From Golubevia sp. BC0850 (taxonomy: Eukaryota; Basidiomycota; Exobasidiomycetes; Golubeviales; Golubeviaceae), in assembly GCA_012976225.1 (NCBI GenBank), contig JAAVVG010000003.1, positions 992,001-1,056,000 on the forward strand: 64,000 bases of DNA. Reading direction: 5' to 3'. The translations under genes and the position numbers were made by a program. The notes below the pieces were generated by a model that did not search any database, was not told where the DNA came from, and saw nothing but the letters and a program-made list of their open reading frames with translations. The stretch's first letter is position 1, and every line of letters starts with the position of its first letter. Shown here one piece after another: positions 13,075 to 23,294 of this stretch.

Positions 13075-13578
13075 TTTTGAGTTCTAGAGGATTTGAAGTT
13101 GATGGGGTGAGATTGAGGTTGAGGTTGAAGGAGGGAGGGAGGGAGGGAGAGGGAAGGGGGAAGGGAAGAAAGTCAGCGAAGAGATCTTTTTCTCAAATGT
13201 CTTCCAAATTGACTGCTGCTCTTCTTCTTGGATCTAAGCTTTGAGACCAATTCATCGAGTCATCTTTGAGCTGGAGTGACTCATGATTCCCTTTCTTCCA
13301 CTTTTTCCTTCTTTTCACTTTTTTCCATCCTTTATTCCTCCAGCACTCCCACTCAATTTATGAGGATGCCTTCCCGACGACGATGAAGAACAGCAGCAGT
13401 TCTTGTGATTTGAATACCAACTCGAAACCTGAAATTCAGTGTTTTTGAACGAACCTTGAAGAGGGGTGGTGGGGAGGCAGAAAAGAAGAAACCGCAGACG
13501 AAATAGCTTGGAGCTCGCGAGAGAAGCAAAATTTGACATCCCACTCGATTTGATCTTCCTTCACATCACATTGCAAAA
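13075..13578. promoter_or_regulatory. Shared divergent promoter of RPL19 and RPS27
   Basis: This 504-bp stretch separates the start codons of two oppositely oriented ribosomal protein genes. It holds a (GGGA)n-like purine tract at about 13126-13160 and CT-rich sequence on the RPS27 side. No TATA box is evident, as is common for ribosomal protein genes. Co-regulation is an inference from the layout. Confidence 0.6.
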
Positions 13579-14632
13579 ATGGTTCGTATTCAACTTTTAA
13601 AAAGAAAGAGTAGAAGATTAGGAAACAGAATCAACAAGACAGAGGAATTTCTGGGAAGGAGGCAGGGAAACAGAAGAGGAGGGAGGAGGGAAGAAGAAGA
13701 CCATCCAACCCAGCAAGAAGAGAATCAATCGCTCTTCAACTAGATGATGGGCTTGCTTGAAGATCAAGTTGCTCTCGAATTCAAATCAAGCGGTCTCGAA
13801 ATTCCAGTCGTTAGGTCACTACGTCAAGGGTGCAACTGAGCCTGGAAGTCAGTCAGAAGGAAGGATGACGCAGCAACCTCTGCCAACCATCCTGCATCAA
13901 CTCTACCTCAATCCTCCCAGCGCGCGCGCAAACTAGAAGTCGGGAGACCATTCATGCTCAAATTTCTGGTTTGATTCCAGCTCTGGAGATGGAGTTTGGG
14001 AGATGGCGCTTGACTTGGAGGGTACGACTGCTGGTTAAGCTGGGGATGAAGAAGACCTCAACTTCCTCCTCTACTTCGTTTCTCAAATCTCTTTCAATCA
14101 TCATGTCTATTCTCTGTTTCAGCTCAATCGCTCTGCTCAATCCCCAACTGACACCTCTACATGCTCTCCCACCTTCCTCTCTCCTCAGACTCTAGCCATC
14201 GATTTACTCAACCCATCTGCTGAGCAACAAAAGTCTTGTCACAAGCTAAAGAGACTGGTGCAAAACCCAAACTCTTTCTTCATGGACGTCAAGTGCCCGG
14301 GATGTTTCGCCATCACCACCGTCTTCTCGCACGCCCAAACCGTGGTCCTTTGCGGTTCATGCTCCCAGACTCTTTCCCAACCAACTGGTGGTAAGGCTCG
14401 TCTAACCGAAGGTGAGTAGAAAGAGCGACGAGCTGAATGAATGCCTGGAGGCGGTTGGAATCGGTTGAAGCCGGGCAGGTTGGAACAATTCAGGCAGTGG
14501 TGGGACTCAGGACTGAGCTTTTGAAAGATGACATACAATCGAGGCAATCTCTCTTTTAAGTCATGATCTGACTTCTCTATTCAAATTCAATTCTTCCCAT
14601 CAACAGGTTGCTCTTTCCGTAGAAAGACCTAA
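13579..14632 (+). CDS. RPS27: 40S ribosomal protein S27 (eS27)
   Basis: Small-subunit zinc-ribbon ribosomal protein. Model: join(13579..13581, 14189..14411, 14607..14632), 83 residues, matching the family length. The sequence reads [12 protein letters not shown], then [20 protein letters not shown], then [18 protein letters not shown], and ends [16 protein letters not shown]. The two CxxC pairs (CPGC, CGSC) bind zinc. The first exon is inferred to be only the start codon, followed by a GTTCGT donor and a 607-bp intron. This gives M-TLAIDLL, a layout known for this gene in other fungi, but another upstream ATG exon is possible. Exons 2 and 3 are certain. Confidence 0.95.
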
Positions 14633-14754
14633 GCGCCTTGCAATCTCTAAACTTAAAATCAAAATAGAGTTGTAATGGTCGTGTTTGTCTTTAGTTCGGT
14701 TCCTCCTTCTCATTCTCATATTCTTGGTTTATCAAAACCAGGTTATCATCCTCT

Positions 14755-14822
14755 CCTCCTCATCATCATCCTCATCCTTTTCCTCCTCATCATCTTCCTC
14801 ATCCTTTTCCTCCTCATCATCT
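14755..14822 (+). repeat. Pyrimidine-rich TCATCC/TCCTCA microsatellite
   Basis: Imperfect tandem triplets of TCA, TCC and TCT run for about 70 bp just downstream of RPS27. Read in one frame they give a poly-Ser tract, but no gene supports that reading. Confidence 0.8.
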
Positions 14823-16749
14823 AATGGGATTTGCAATCAAATCACATCATCGTCCAAAATTCTAAAGGTGATTCAAGAAGACTCATAAACTCGAAGAGAA
14901 AGCTTGAAGAATCAAAATCGTCGGAAATCTTGAAAGTTAGGTCACAGAAACCTCAAATGAGAGTTGGAGTTGGTGAAATCGGAGAGAGATTTCTTGGTTT
15001 ACAAAAAAACGATGGGAAAGAATGGTTATAGTTTAGTCGCAGTTTCTAAAGGGTAGTGGTAGTCAGTCCTTCAGTCGTGGTCTTATTTAAGAGTAGAGAA
15101 TGGTGGAATTCAAATCTCAAAAGAAAAGAACATGGAAGAAGAAAGACCGTCAACTTTTCTCTGACTCTTGGTCCCTTAACAGGCGATAGAGAAAGAGTGA
15201 GAACGAATCTGGATTCCAATCTTCAAACACATCACTTCGAAAGTTCCCTAGAAGTCTCAATTCCTTTCAATTCATCCAACTTATCAAGCTCTCAAGCATC
15301 TGTCATCCTTCCTTCAAATTCTCAAGCTCCTTCATTTTCTCTTCACCCCTTTTCTTTTTTGTCTTCCGAACCCTTCTTCAAAATTAGCGGTCTATATTAT
15401 GATTTTTCTTCTCTCCTTACGCTTCATCCAAAAAAAAAGAACTGGCTTCGAAAACTTAGTTCACCAAAACATGCCGCTCTCCCCCTTTCTACGCATCACA
15501 CCCTCTCTCCCTTCTTCTCTTCTTATTGTTTTTTCTTTTCCTACTCAACTTTTTTTAGTACACGCACAACTAACACCAACTCTCAAACTGCAATTATAGC
15601 CTCTTTCTCGTCATTTCTTTGCATTGGTGAAACCTTCCCTTTCTTTTGTGCCCTACTCCTGCTGTTGAGTAGAGCAACCTCGGTGGGAACACAAAGAGTC
15701 CGCTTCCTCTTGCCATTCTAATTCCCTTTCTCTTTCTCTACCTACAGATCCTTGTTCATGATAAAGCATCATGGAGCTTATTTGGAGCCAAGTACTACGC
15801 TCCAACAATTTGGTCCTTTCGAAGTCAATTCAATAGCTTGTTAAGACGGAGCTTCCATCTCTCGATCATCTTATGAATATTCTTGGTACAATGCATACTC
15901 ATCTTTGTTAATCCCAACTTCTTCTCTTTCCTCGCATATTTGTGGATCGAACGGTTCAGAACTTTGAAGTAACCTCCGTCATGCGAAGGCAAAATCGTTT
16001 GGCTGGTTGGCGAAGAATCGAATTAGCTTCTCTCGAAGTTTTGCTCGAATTTGCTTTGAAGATGGACAACTTTCTTAAGAATTTGCTGTTTCGTTGTGAT
16101 GGAAAGACTTGAGGTCAGGAAAGGCCAGACGTGGCAAACACTGCCGCGGTGGCGACACTTTGAGATCAAGGACTTCAGTTGTGAGCTCGTTCCTTACACT
16201 TGAAATCGATCCATAAAGATTATGTTCTCCATACATAAATCTTCTATTCGAGCCCTCATCCGAGGGCACTGTGATAGCAAGGCAGACGTTGCTGCAGGCA
16301 TGGAGATAGAATCGTACTTCTTTCTCGCTACACATATTCTTTCAAAGTCTGCTCTGCTCTGAACTTTGATAGGAATCTATTTCGAACCATCTTTTCCTTT
16401 GTACGTGGGACCTGTCTTGGAGCTACTGAAGAGTGGCAAAAATCAGGGGTCTGACCACAGATCTCAAAGAGGGGTTGGGACTCGCTGTTTCAAGTTTCAG
16501 CCATGGCACCATTACTTTTCGGAAATCCCGGTCTTGAACTGAGGAAACACTCGATAATTAATCCATGGGAAGTCTTGTAAGACCTTCAGTAATAAAAATC
16601 GACCGAGAAAGTCTCCGCCTTCCCCATAGTACACTCCATATTTCTGCTTTGGAATTCTTGATTTCCCTCAATTAGATGGATCCTTTGTCCGTTTTCTCTG
16701 GAGTAAGGAACAATGTGGGGCCCCCATCAAATTCTCCTTGCTTGAAAGG

Positions 16750-16757
16750 CATAAAAG
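16750..16757 (+). promoter_or_regulatory. TATA-like box of the beta-glucosidase gene
   Basis: The string cataaaag lies about 105 bp upstream of the start codon, followed by a CT-rich leader typical of strongly expressed fungal genes. Confidence 0.5.
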
Positions 16758-16858
16758 GGGAGGAGACTCAGTCTTCTTCACTTTCTTCCCCCTCAGCGCC
16801 CCATCTCTTTCTTCTTCCCTCTCCTCCTTTCCTTTCCCCTTCCTTCCTCTCTCTCATC

Positions 16859-19800
16859 ATGGGTTTCAAATTCTCTTCTCTCCAAGCCACCTCTCTCATT
16901 GGAGCCAGCACTCTGCTCTCTCAAGTCGCCGCCGCACCTTTTGAAGACATCGTCTCACAGCCCTTCTTCACCAGACAGAACTCAGGCAACTACACTCACA
17001 CTCTCGCCACGGGAGGTACTTGGACTTCGGGTTGGGCGAAAGCTCAAGCTTTAGTGGATCAAATGACCATCGAAGAGAAAGTCAACGTCACTACTGGTTA
17101 CACTGGAAAATGTGTAGGCTTTTCAGGCGAGGTGAGTGAACCAAGGGCTCGACTCCAAATTTGTTCCTTCGCTCCTTTTCTTGCGCTAAATCGCGTCCTC
17201 TTGTTCCTTATTTCTTAGGTCCCAAGACTCGGCTTAAGAGGTCTCTGTCTACAAGACGGACCTCTAGGTGTGCGTCCAGCTCGTCGTGTTTCTCAATTCC
17301 CAGCAGGAGTCACCGTGGCAGCATCATTTGATAGAGATTTGATCTCTAAGAGAGCTGAAGCTATCGCTGAAGAGTTTGTTGAGAAAGGAGTCAACATCTG
17401 GCTAGGACCTGTCACTGGAGGACCGCTAGGTCGTGCCGCGAGAGGTGGAAGAAATTGGGAAGGTGAGTCGATAAAGAGCATTCGTATTCCTCTTCGCTTT
17501 GAGTCTGAAATCCATTCTATCTTTCTGTTTCCCAGGATTCGGAAGCGACGAGTACCTCCACGGAGAAGCGTCTTATCTCTCGGTCAAGCATGCTCAAGAC
17601 AAGGGAGTGTTGACTTGTGCTAAACATTACATCGCTTATGAGCAGGTGAGTAAGAGAAGAGTCGACAGGAAGAACGAGAATCAGTCTTGCTTACTTTTCT
17701 CTCTCCCTTTCTCTTTCTCGGGTCTCAGGAAACTTTCCGCAACCCTTACAACTTGAGCGAGCCTTACCAAGTCTTTGATTTGCTAGAGCAGACTCCAATC
17801 TCTTCGAATTTGGACGACAGAACTCTCCATGAAGTGTATCTGCGTCCATTTTCAGAAGCCGTCAGGGCCGGGACTGGGACAATCATGTGTAGTTACAACC
17901 AGGTGAGCGAGTGCGGGAAATTGGGGGATGAGAAGGGATGCACAACGAACGAGACATCGCTAACGTTTTCCTTCTGTTCCGAACTTCTCGATTCGTTCTG
18001 TCTCCAGGTCAATGGAACCACCGCTTGTGGAGACGATCACACTTTGAACAAGATTCTAAAGACCGAGCTGAACTTTCAAGGTGCTGTCGTTAGCGAGTGA
18101 GTACGAGTATAGGACTTCAATTACAAGAATGACATCGACTTCCCACATACTCACCTCTCTGCTTCTCCTCTTATCTCTACCCAACAGCTGGGGTGTGAGT
18201 GAGGCTTGATTGCTGAAAGAACGTGCTGATTGTTCATGAAAGCTGACCCTTCTTCTCCTTTTCTTCTTCTCTGAAAGGGTACTTATGACACCGCCGCAGA
18301 TGCCAACGGAGGACTGGATGTTAGCATGGTGAGTACGCAAAATGAAAAGGACGAGATGGGCATCTCACTTATTTCACTGCCCTCTTATCTCTCGACATCA
18401 GCCGGGAACTGCTTTTGGGGGTCTTTTCGGGGACTTTTTCGGAGACGGTGAGTAAGTTCAATTTGACCTCAATCAAGCACTTGAATGCGGGAGACTGAAC
18501 CGAATCCTTGTTCTTTTAGAGCTTGTCCAAGCTGTCCAAAACGGTTCCGTCAGTGAAACTCGACTCACAGACATGGTGATGAGACTTTTGACTCCAGCCT
18601 TCGAGCATCAAGACCTCGATACTTGGCCTCAACCTCAATTCGATGTCAGAGATCTGTGAGTGTCAATTTCATCCATCTCTCGTTTAAGCGCTCCCGTTGT
18701 TTCACTGACTGGCCCTCTCGCTGCCTATCTTCCTCTCCAGAACCCTTCCAACCAATAACGTACGAGGTGATCATCACAAAATAATTAAGAAGATCGGAGA
18801 AGAGTCCGTTACTCTTCTTAAGAACGAAGGTGGTCTGCCTTTAAAAGCTAAGGAGAATATTCAGTCTAGTGAGTCCAACTTCTTCGATCCTGTCGTCTTT
18901 TGAGTCTCAACTAACATTCTATTTCCCTCTTTATTTCCTTCAGTCGCTATTATCGGACAAGATGCGGGTGATAACCTAGCTGGTTGGACGAGCTGCGGTC
19001 AGAGTGAGTTTGATATCAAAAGATTGCAGAGGCGCAGAGCTTGGATCTTACCCTTTCCTTTCTCCTCCCTTCTCCTTCCAGGCGGGCAATGTCAGCTCAA
19101 CGCTTTCAACGGAACTTTGACCAGTTCAGGAGGTTGTGAGTTCAGAGAAGAAGATAGACGACAGACGATAGACTCGGAAGAAGAGGCTGTTCCGTCTCGT
19201 CATTCTTCATCACCCTTCTCACTCCTCATCACCCTCCCCCTTCATCCTCACTTTTAAAAGCGGGATGGGCCTTCCCACCATATACTATCTCTCCCTTAGC
19301 CGCCATTCAACATTACGTCCGTTCAGCTGGCCCAGACATCAACATCAACCTCGAAAATTTCAACACCACCGGAGCAAAGGCCCAAGCTGCTGCCTCTGAG
19401 GTCGCCATCGTCTTTGCCAATGCTTACGCTACCGAGAACCAAGACAGACAGAACTTGACTCTTTGGGCCAATGGAGACAACTTGATCAAGGACGTAGCTG
19501 CGGTCAACAACAACACCATCGTCATCATTCACGCTCCAGGTCCAGTTCTAGTCGAGGAGTGGATCGAACACGAGAACATCACCGCAGTTCTTTTCGCCTA
19601 CCTTCCAGGTCAAGAGGGTGGAAACTCTCTTCCAGGAATCTTGTTCGGAGAGAAGAGTCCTTCCGGAAAGGTGAGTCGAGTCAACGCTTTTGATTTCTCT
19701 CACGTTTGTTTTTCTCTTCTCTGACCCACCTCTCTCCTCTCGCTCCTACAGCTACCTTTCACAATGGGAAAACAAGAGTCTGACTGGTCGCCAAACGGAA

Positions 19801-20424
19801 TCGTCTCTGACGCTGTACTAGAACCTCAAGCCAACTTCGACGAGAAGCTTCTAGTCGACTACAAGTGGTTCGATGCTAAGAACATCACCCCTCGTTTCGA
19901 ATTTGGATTCGGTCTCTCTTACTCTACTTTCACCTTCGGAGACGCTTCCATCTCCAAAGCTTTCAAGACCGACAGCACCTCCATTCAACCTACCGCAGAG
20001 AAGTTTGCTCAAGACGAGTTCGAGGGTGAATCTCTTTACGATGAGGTCTTGGAAGTCAAGGTCGAAGTCACAAACTCTGGAGATGTCGACGCTGCCGAGG
20101 TCGCTCAGCTTTACGTTCAGGTGAGTGGTTAGATTGACGTTCGACGGTCTTTTCCTAAAGACTAACCTGGCTTCTCCATCTTCCTTTCCACTCTCCCAGT
20201 TCACTGAATCTGCCAACGAGCCACCTTCTCTTCTTCGTGGATTCGAGAAGCTTTGGCTCTCCGCAGGAGAATCGAAGACTGCCAGCTTCACTCTTCGTCG
20301 TAAGGATATTTCGGTTTGGAGCACCGCCACTCAAAGATGGCACATTCCTTCTGGAGAAATCACTTTCAAGGTCGGATCTTCAAGCAGAGACTTCAAGACC
20401 TCAACCAAATGGTCGAAGGCTTGA
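16859..20424 (+). CDS. Secreted beta-glucosidase, glycoside hydrolase family 3
   Basis: Releases glucose from cellobiose and other beta-glucosides outside the cell. Model: join(16859..17131, 17219..17462, 17536..17645, 17729..17902, 18008..18096, 18188..18194, 18278..18328, 18402..18447, 18520..18655, 18741..18868, 18944..19003, 19082..19135, 19261..19670, 19752..20120, 20200..20424), 791 residues. A signal peptide (to about SQVAAA) is followed by the GH3 N-terminal barrel (LCLQDGPLGVR, FPAGVTVAASFDRDL, NIWLGPVTGG, LTCAKHYIAYEQ). The nucleophile is Asp297 in AVVSDWGGTYD. The C-terminal sandwich (LPGQEGGNSLPGILFGE, FEFGFGLSYSTF) and a fibronectin III-like tail follow. The nucleophile codon is split across an intron and completed by a 7-nt exon. 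The acid/base region reads ATENQDRQNLTLW, so I cannot name the acid/base residue with certainty. Confidence 0.95.
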
Positions 20425-20891
20425 TTCACAACCATCCGTTATTCTCCCTTCCCTTTCCCGCTTCACTTTCTGACTAGACTCTTGTTCGTATGTTGAATTT
20501 ATTTCTCCTTCTCGAACCTCAAAGCTTGCTAGATCTTTTTATCTCATCTCTTAAATCTCGAACTATCTCTGCCTCTTTGTTGTTGATGTAGTCACACTGC
20601 TTCTCTTTTCAAAACGTCTCAAACGAGAAGAACTTCATTGAATCTGTGTTTTCACTTGCTGTGTGTCTGCGAAAAGACAAGAGAAGGGAAATCACTTATT
20701 GAGACGGAGAGAATCGAGCTGCTATCTGACAACTCGCAGATCGATGGGTCGAGAAAAATCTTTCATTCTCTCTTCTTCTCTCTTCCTCCGCTTTCAATCA
20801 TATTTCTCGAATCTCACATCTACTACCTCCTTCAAGGTTCACTCTTCAATGGTTCTCTGAGGAACCCTGTCTCCATTTGTCCGTCCGCCCC

Positions 20892-21085
20892 ATCCGCTTC
20901 CTCTGATTCGATAGCAGTCTCACCGTTCAATGGCCGTGTCACCATATCCTACCTGGTCCATCGAGTCGATCCAAAGACTCATCTATCAAATAAAGCCCCT
21001 TGCGATGATCTAGATACTAACTGATGGATCAGTTCTCAGGACTGGGGGACGGACGCTGGGTGAACTTTGAGAACTGGCAATCAGA
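20892..21085 (+). repeat. Two-copy dispersed repeat, copy 2
   Basis: Similar over about 190 bp to the minus strand at 6820-7003. Relative to copy 1 it has a 4-bp duplication (gggggacggacgctgg against gggggacgctgg), plus scattered substitutions. Confidence 0.8.
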
Positions 21086-21318
21086 GAGGCGAGGGATCCG
21101 GATCGACGTTTGAGACACATCAATTTCCTGGCCCATTGCCATCGAGTTCTCATGAGTAAGTACCAATCACAAATTCGAGCGTTTTCGAAGGATGAAACTC
21201 TTGCTAACGATTCGCTTCCCTTCCTTCCAGTCTTTCTGTGAGTGGTCTCCCATTGTCTTATCCCCAGAGCATGTAGCTCAAAAGCTCATATTGAATCTCT
21301 TCAAAACAACTGCAAACG

Positions 21319-21339
21319 AAAAAAAAAAAAAAAAAAAAA
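21319..21339 (+). repeat. Poly-A run (21 A)
   Basis: An uninterrupted run of 21 A, the longest homopolymer I saw in the window. It lies about 230 bp after the end of repeat copy 2. Confidence 0.9.
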
Positions 21340-21457
21340 TCACAGTCGGAGAATTCAGCGCTAGAAACATGGCCTCGAGATGTCGTCTGAGTGAATTTCT
21401 AATCTCGCCACCTACCCAAGTCCCTAATACACCACCTTTGGATAATTTCTGCCTCAA

Positions 21458-23054
21458 ATGAATCTTCAGAACCAAATGCGAACGTCTTCTTCTTCTTCTT
21501 CTTCTTCTTCTCTTTGTTTAACCTGTTACACTCCGACAAGTCCTTCAGGTCATCCTCCACCTTTCATCTACTCCTGCTGCCAGAGGAGAATCTGTCCGAG
21601 CTGCATTTCCATTTATGCCAGGCTAGTCACTTATTGTCCTAACTGCGAGAATGCAGAATCAGCTTTAAGAAAAGGAAAGAGGTCCGATGTAGTCAGCAGA
21701 GGCGATGTCGTCTTTGACCTACAGAAGGAAGTAGAGGCGGAGCAGGATAGAGTCATCTCAGGTGAGACAGACCGACCACCCACTTATGCTGCTGCTTCTT
21801 TCAGTATTGGAGATGAAGAAAATGATAACGGAGTCAAGTTGGCCAAGCATACAAAGGGAGAAGGAAAGGCAGACAAGCTGAGTGGAGAGAGCTCAGCAAC
21901 TTGGTCAGCAACTTCAATTACAAGCTCCAATCCTACTTCATCCTCTTCCTCTACTCTTTATCCTGACTTATTACTCTCTTCAAGATCAAAGTCCATCCCA
22001 ACTGATCCGGAGTTAGATAGAATCAACTCGTCAGCTTCTACTTTTAATGTCAACAACGATTTTACCTCTCCTTCTTCAAATGATGCGACCTTCTTTGGAT
22101 CAAGTAGAGTCAAAGTTTCGAAAGAAGATCTAGAACGAGAGAAGATGGAATCGCAAGAAGAGAGAAGGAAGAAGATAGAGAGGGGGAGAGGTGCCCAAAG
22201 CGATAGGAACGGAGGGGAGGAGACTAGACAATACTTTTTGAGAAGAGAGGACAATCTTCAAAAGATCAGTCTTTTGTTTAATGTTTCGGTAAGTCTTTGA
22301 ATCAAGCAGAGGAGCTCTCGTTCGGTGCTCTGAAACGTACTCTCTTTTCAATCTACAGATCCATACGCTCCTTCAACTTAATCAACTCTCAACTCCCTCT
22401 TTACTGCACACAAGATCTTGCATTCTCATCCCATCTTCAGCAGTCGATGCATGCCTCGAAAAAGCTGCCGATTCACCTCATCACTCTCAACTATCTCAAG
22501 CTCTCTCCGGACCTCCTCGTCTCTCCACTCAGTACAAGATCAAATCAGCAAGATTAGCGACCGAATCTAAATTTAGATCTTCAGTATCTCGCAACTCTCA
22601 TTCCACTCCCCACATTACTGGAGACGAGATTCCAGCCGATGAAAGAGCTGCAAGAGCTTACGTTGCTCTAGTTGAAGAAGAATTGAAGTGGTTTGATTTC
22701 GGGGATGAAATCCATCAAGATCCAAGCAAGCTTAAGGAGAAGCCTGTAGATCAACCTTTGACTGAGGAGGAAGAAATCGAAACTGAGAGGCTGGATTTAG
22801 CTAGGATGAATCGGTTCGATGCAATTCTCAAGCAAGCATTGGCCAGGTGGGAAATGGATTCTGAATGGGAAAGAAATCAAAGAGTCAATGGAAAGAATCC
22901 CGAATCCAGAATCATTGGCTCGGGCTGTCACGATGGGAAGACTAAGGGGAAAGGAAGGGGCGGATTCATCACGAGTTTGATGGGCAAATTCTCAAACGAT
23001 GGAGCTGCTGTTACATCTTCTGCTTCTGAACAACGTCTTGGAAACAAAGCATAA
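21458..23054 (+). CDS. Intracellular protein with N-terminal Cys-rich zinc finger and LysM domain
   Basis: Model: join(21458..22288, 22359..23054), 508 residues. After a poly-Ser start there is a Cys-rich finger at about residues 17-62: LCLTCYTP, FIYSCCQRRICPSC and YCPNC, a RING- or B-box-like spacing. A Ser/Thr-rich linker follows. Then comes a LysM domain split by the only intron (YFLRREDNLQKISLLFNVS joined to IHTLLQLNQLS, then CILIPSSAV). The C-terminal third is acidic and helical (YVALVEEELKWFDFGDE, RWEMDSEWER). There is no signal peptide, so this is not a secreted chitin-binding effector of the usual fungal LysM kind. The function is unknown to me. An alternative start is the next ATG at 21476. 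Confidence 0.85.
21486..21512 (+). repeat. (TTC)n microsatellite coding for poly-Ser
   Basis: About nine tandem TTC/TCT units lie inside the first exon of the LysM gene and give its N-terminal serine run. Confidence 0.8.
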
Positions 23055-23294
23055 CGCTTCCCTGCCTTTCCATTTTCTTGTTAATAATGCAGATTTCTAG
23101 TCTGCTCTCGTCATTTCTCTTTTTTGTAAATGTTCACGTTCATTCAGCCAGCCTTTTTCCTGTTCTGTTTCATAAAAAGTTCAAAACATCATGTAATCCT
23201 ACTGATCACAATTTTTCACGAATACACGACCTCGTACAATTAGCGACTCAATCGAAAAGTAGTCAAACAGTTAAACATCAGAATACCCCCCCCC

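Larger units (their letters stand above)
14633..16858. other. 2.2-kb gap with microsatellite and CT-rich tracts, no confident gene
   Basis: A (TCATCC/TCCTCA)n-type microsatellite lies at about 14755-14822. An uninterrupted plus frame at 15056-15721 (221 codons) is rich in Ser, Phe and Leu from CT-rich DNA and has no recognisable domain. A minus frame at 16075-16335 (86 codons) is also unrecognised. A TATA-like box for the glucosidase lies at 16750. I treat the rest as noncoding. Confidence 0.5.
20425..21457. other. Intergenic between glucosidase and LysM gene
   Basis: It contains copy 2 of the two-copy repeat (20892-21085) and a run of 21 A at 21319-21339. A GTAAGT donor near 21155 and a CAG acceptor near 21230 suggest a spliced 5' leader or a noncoding transcript. 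There is no coding frame I trust. Confidence 0.5.

Noticed and set aside
15056-15721. 221-codon plus-strand ORF in the 2.2-kb gap
   Set aside because: Composition follows CT-rich DNA (Ser, Phe, Leu), with no domain, no clear splice partners and no codon pattern like neighbouring genes. Kept only as part of the gap note.
16075-16335. 86-codon minus-strand ORF
   Set aside because: The reading looks somewhat protein-like, but I could not attach exons or a family to it.
19851-20330. 159-codon minus-strand ORF
   Set aside because: Antisense shadow of the last exons of the GH3 glucosidase.
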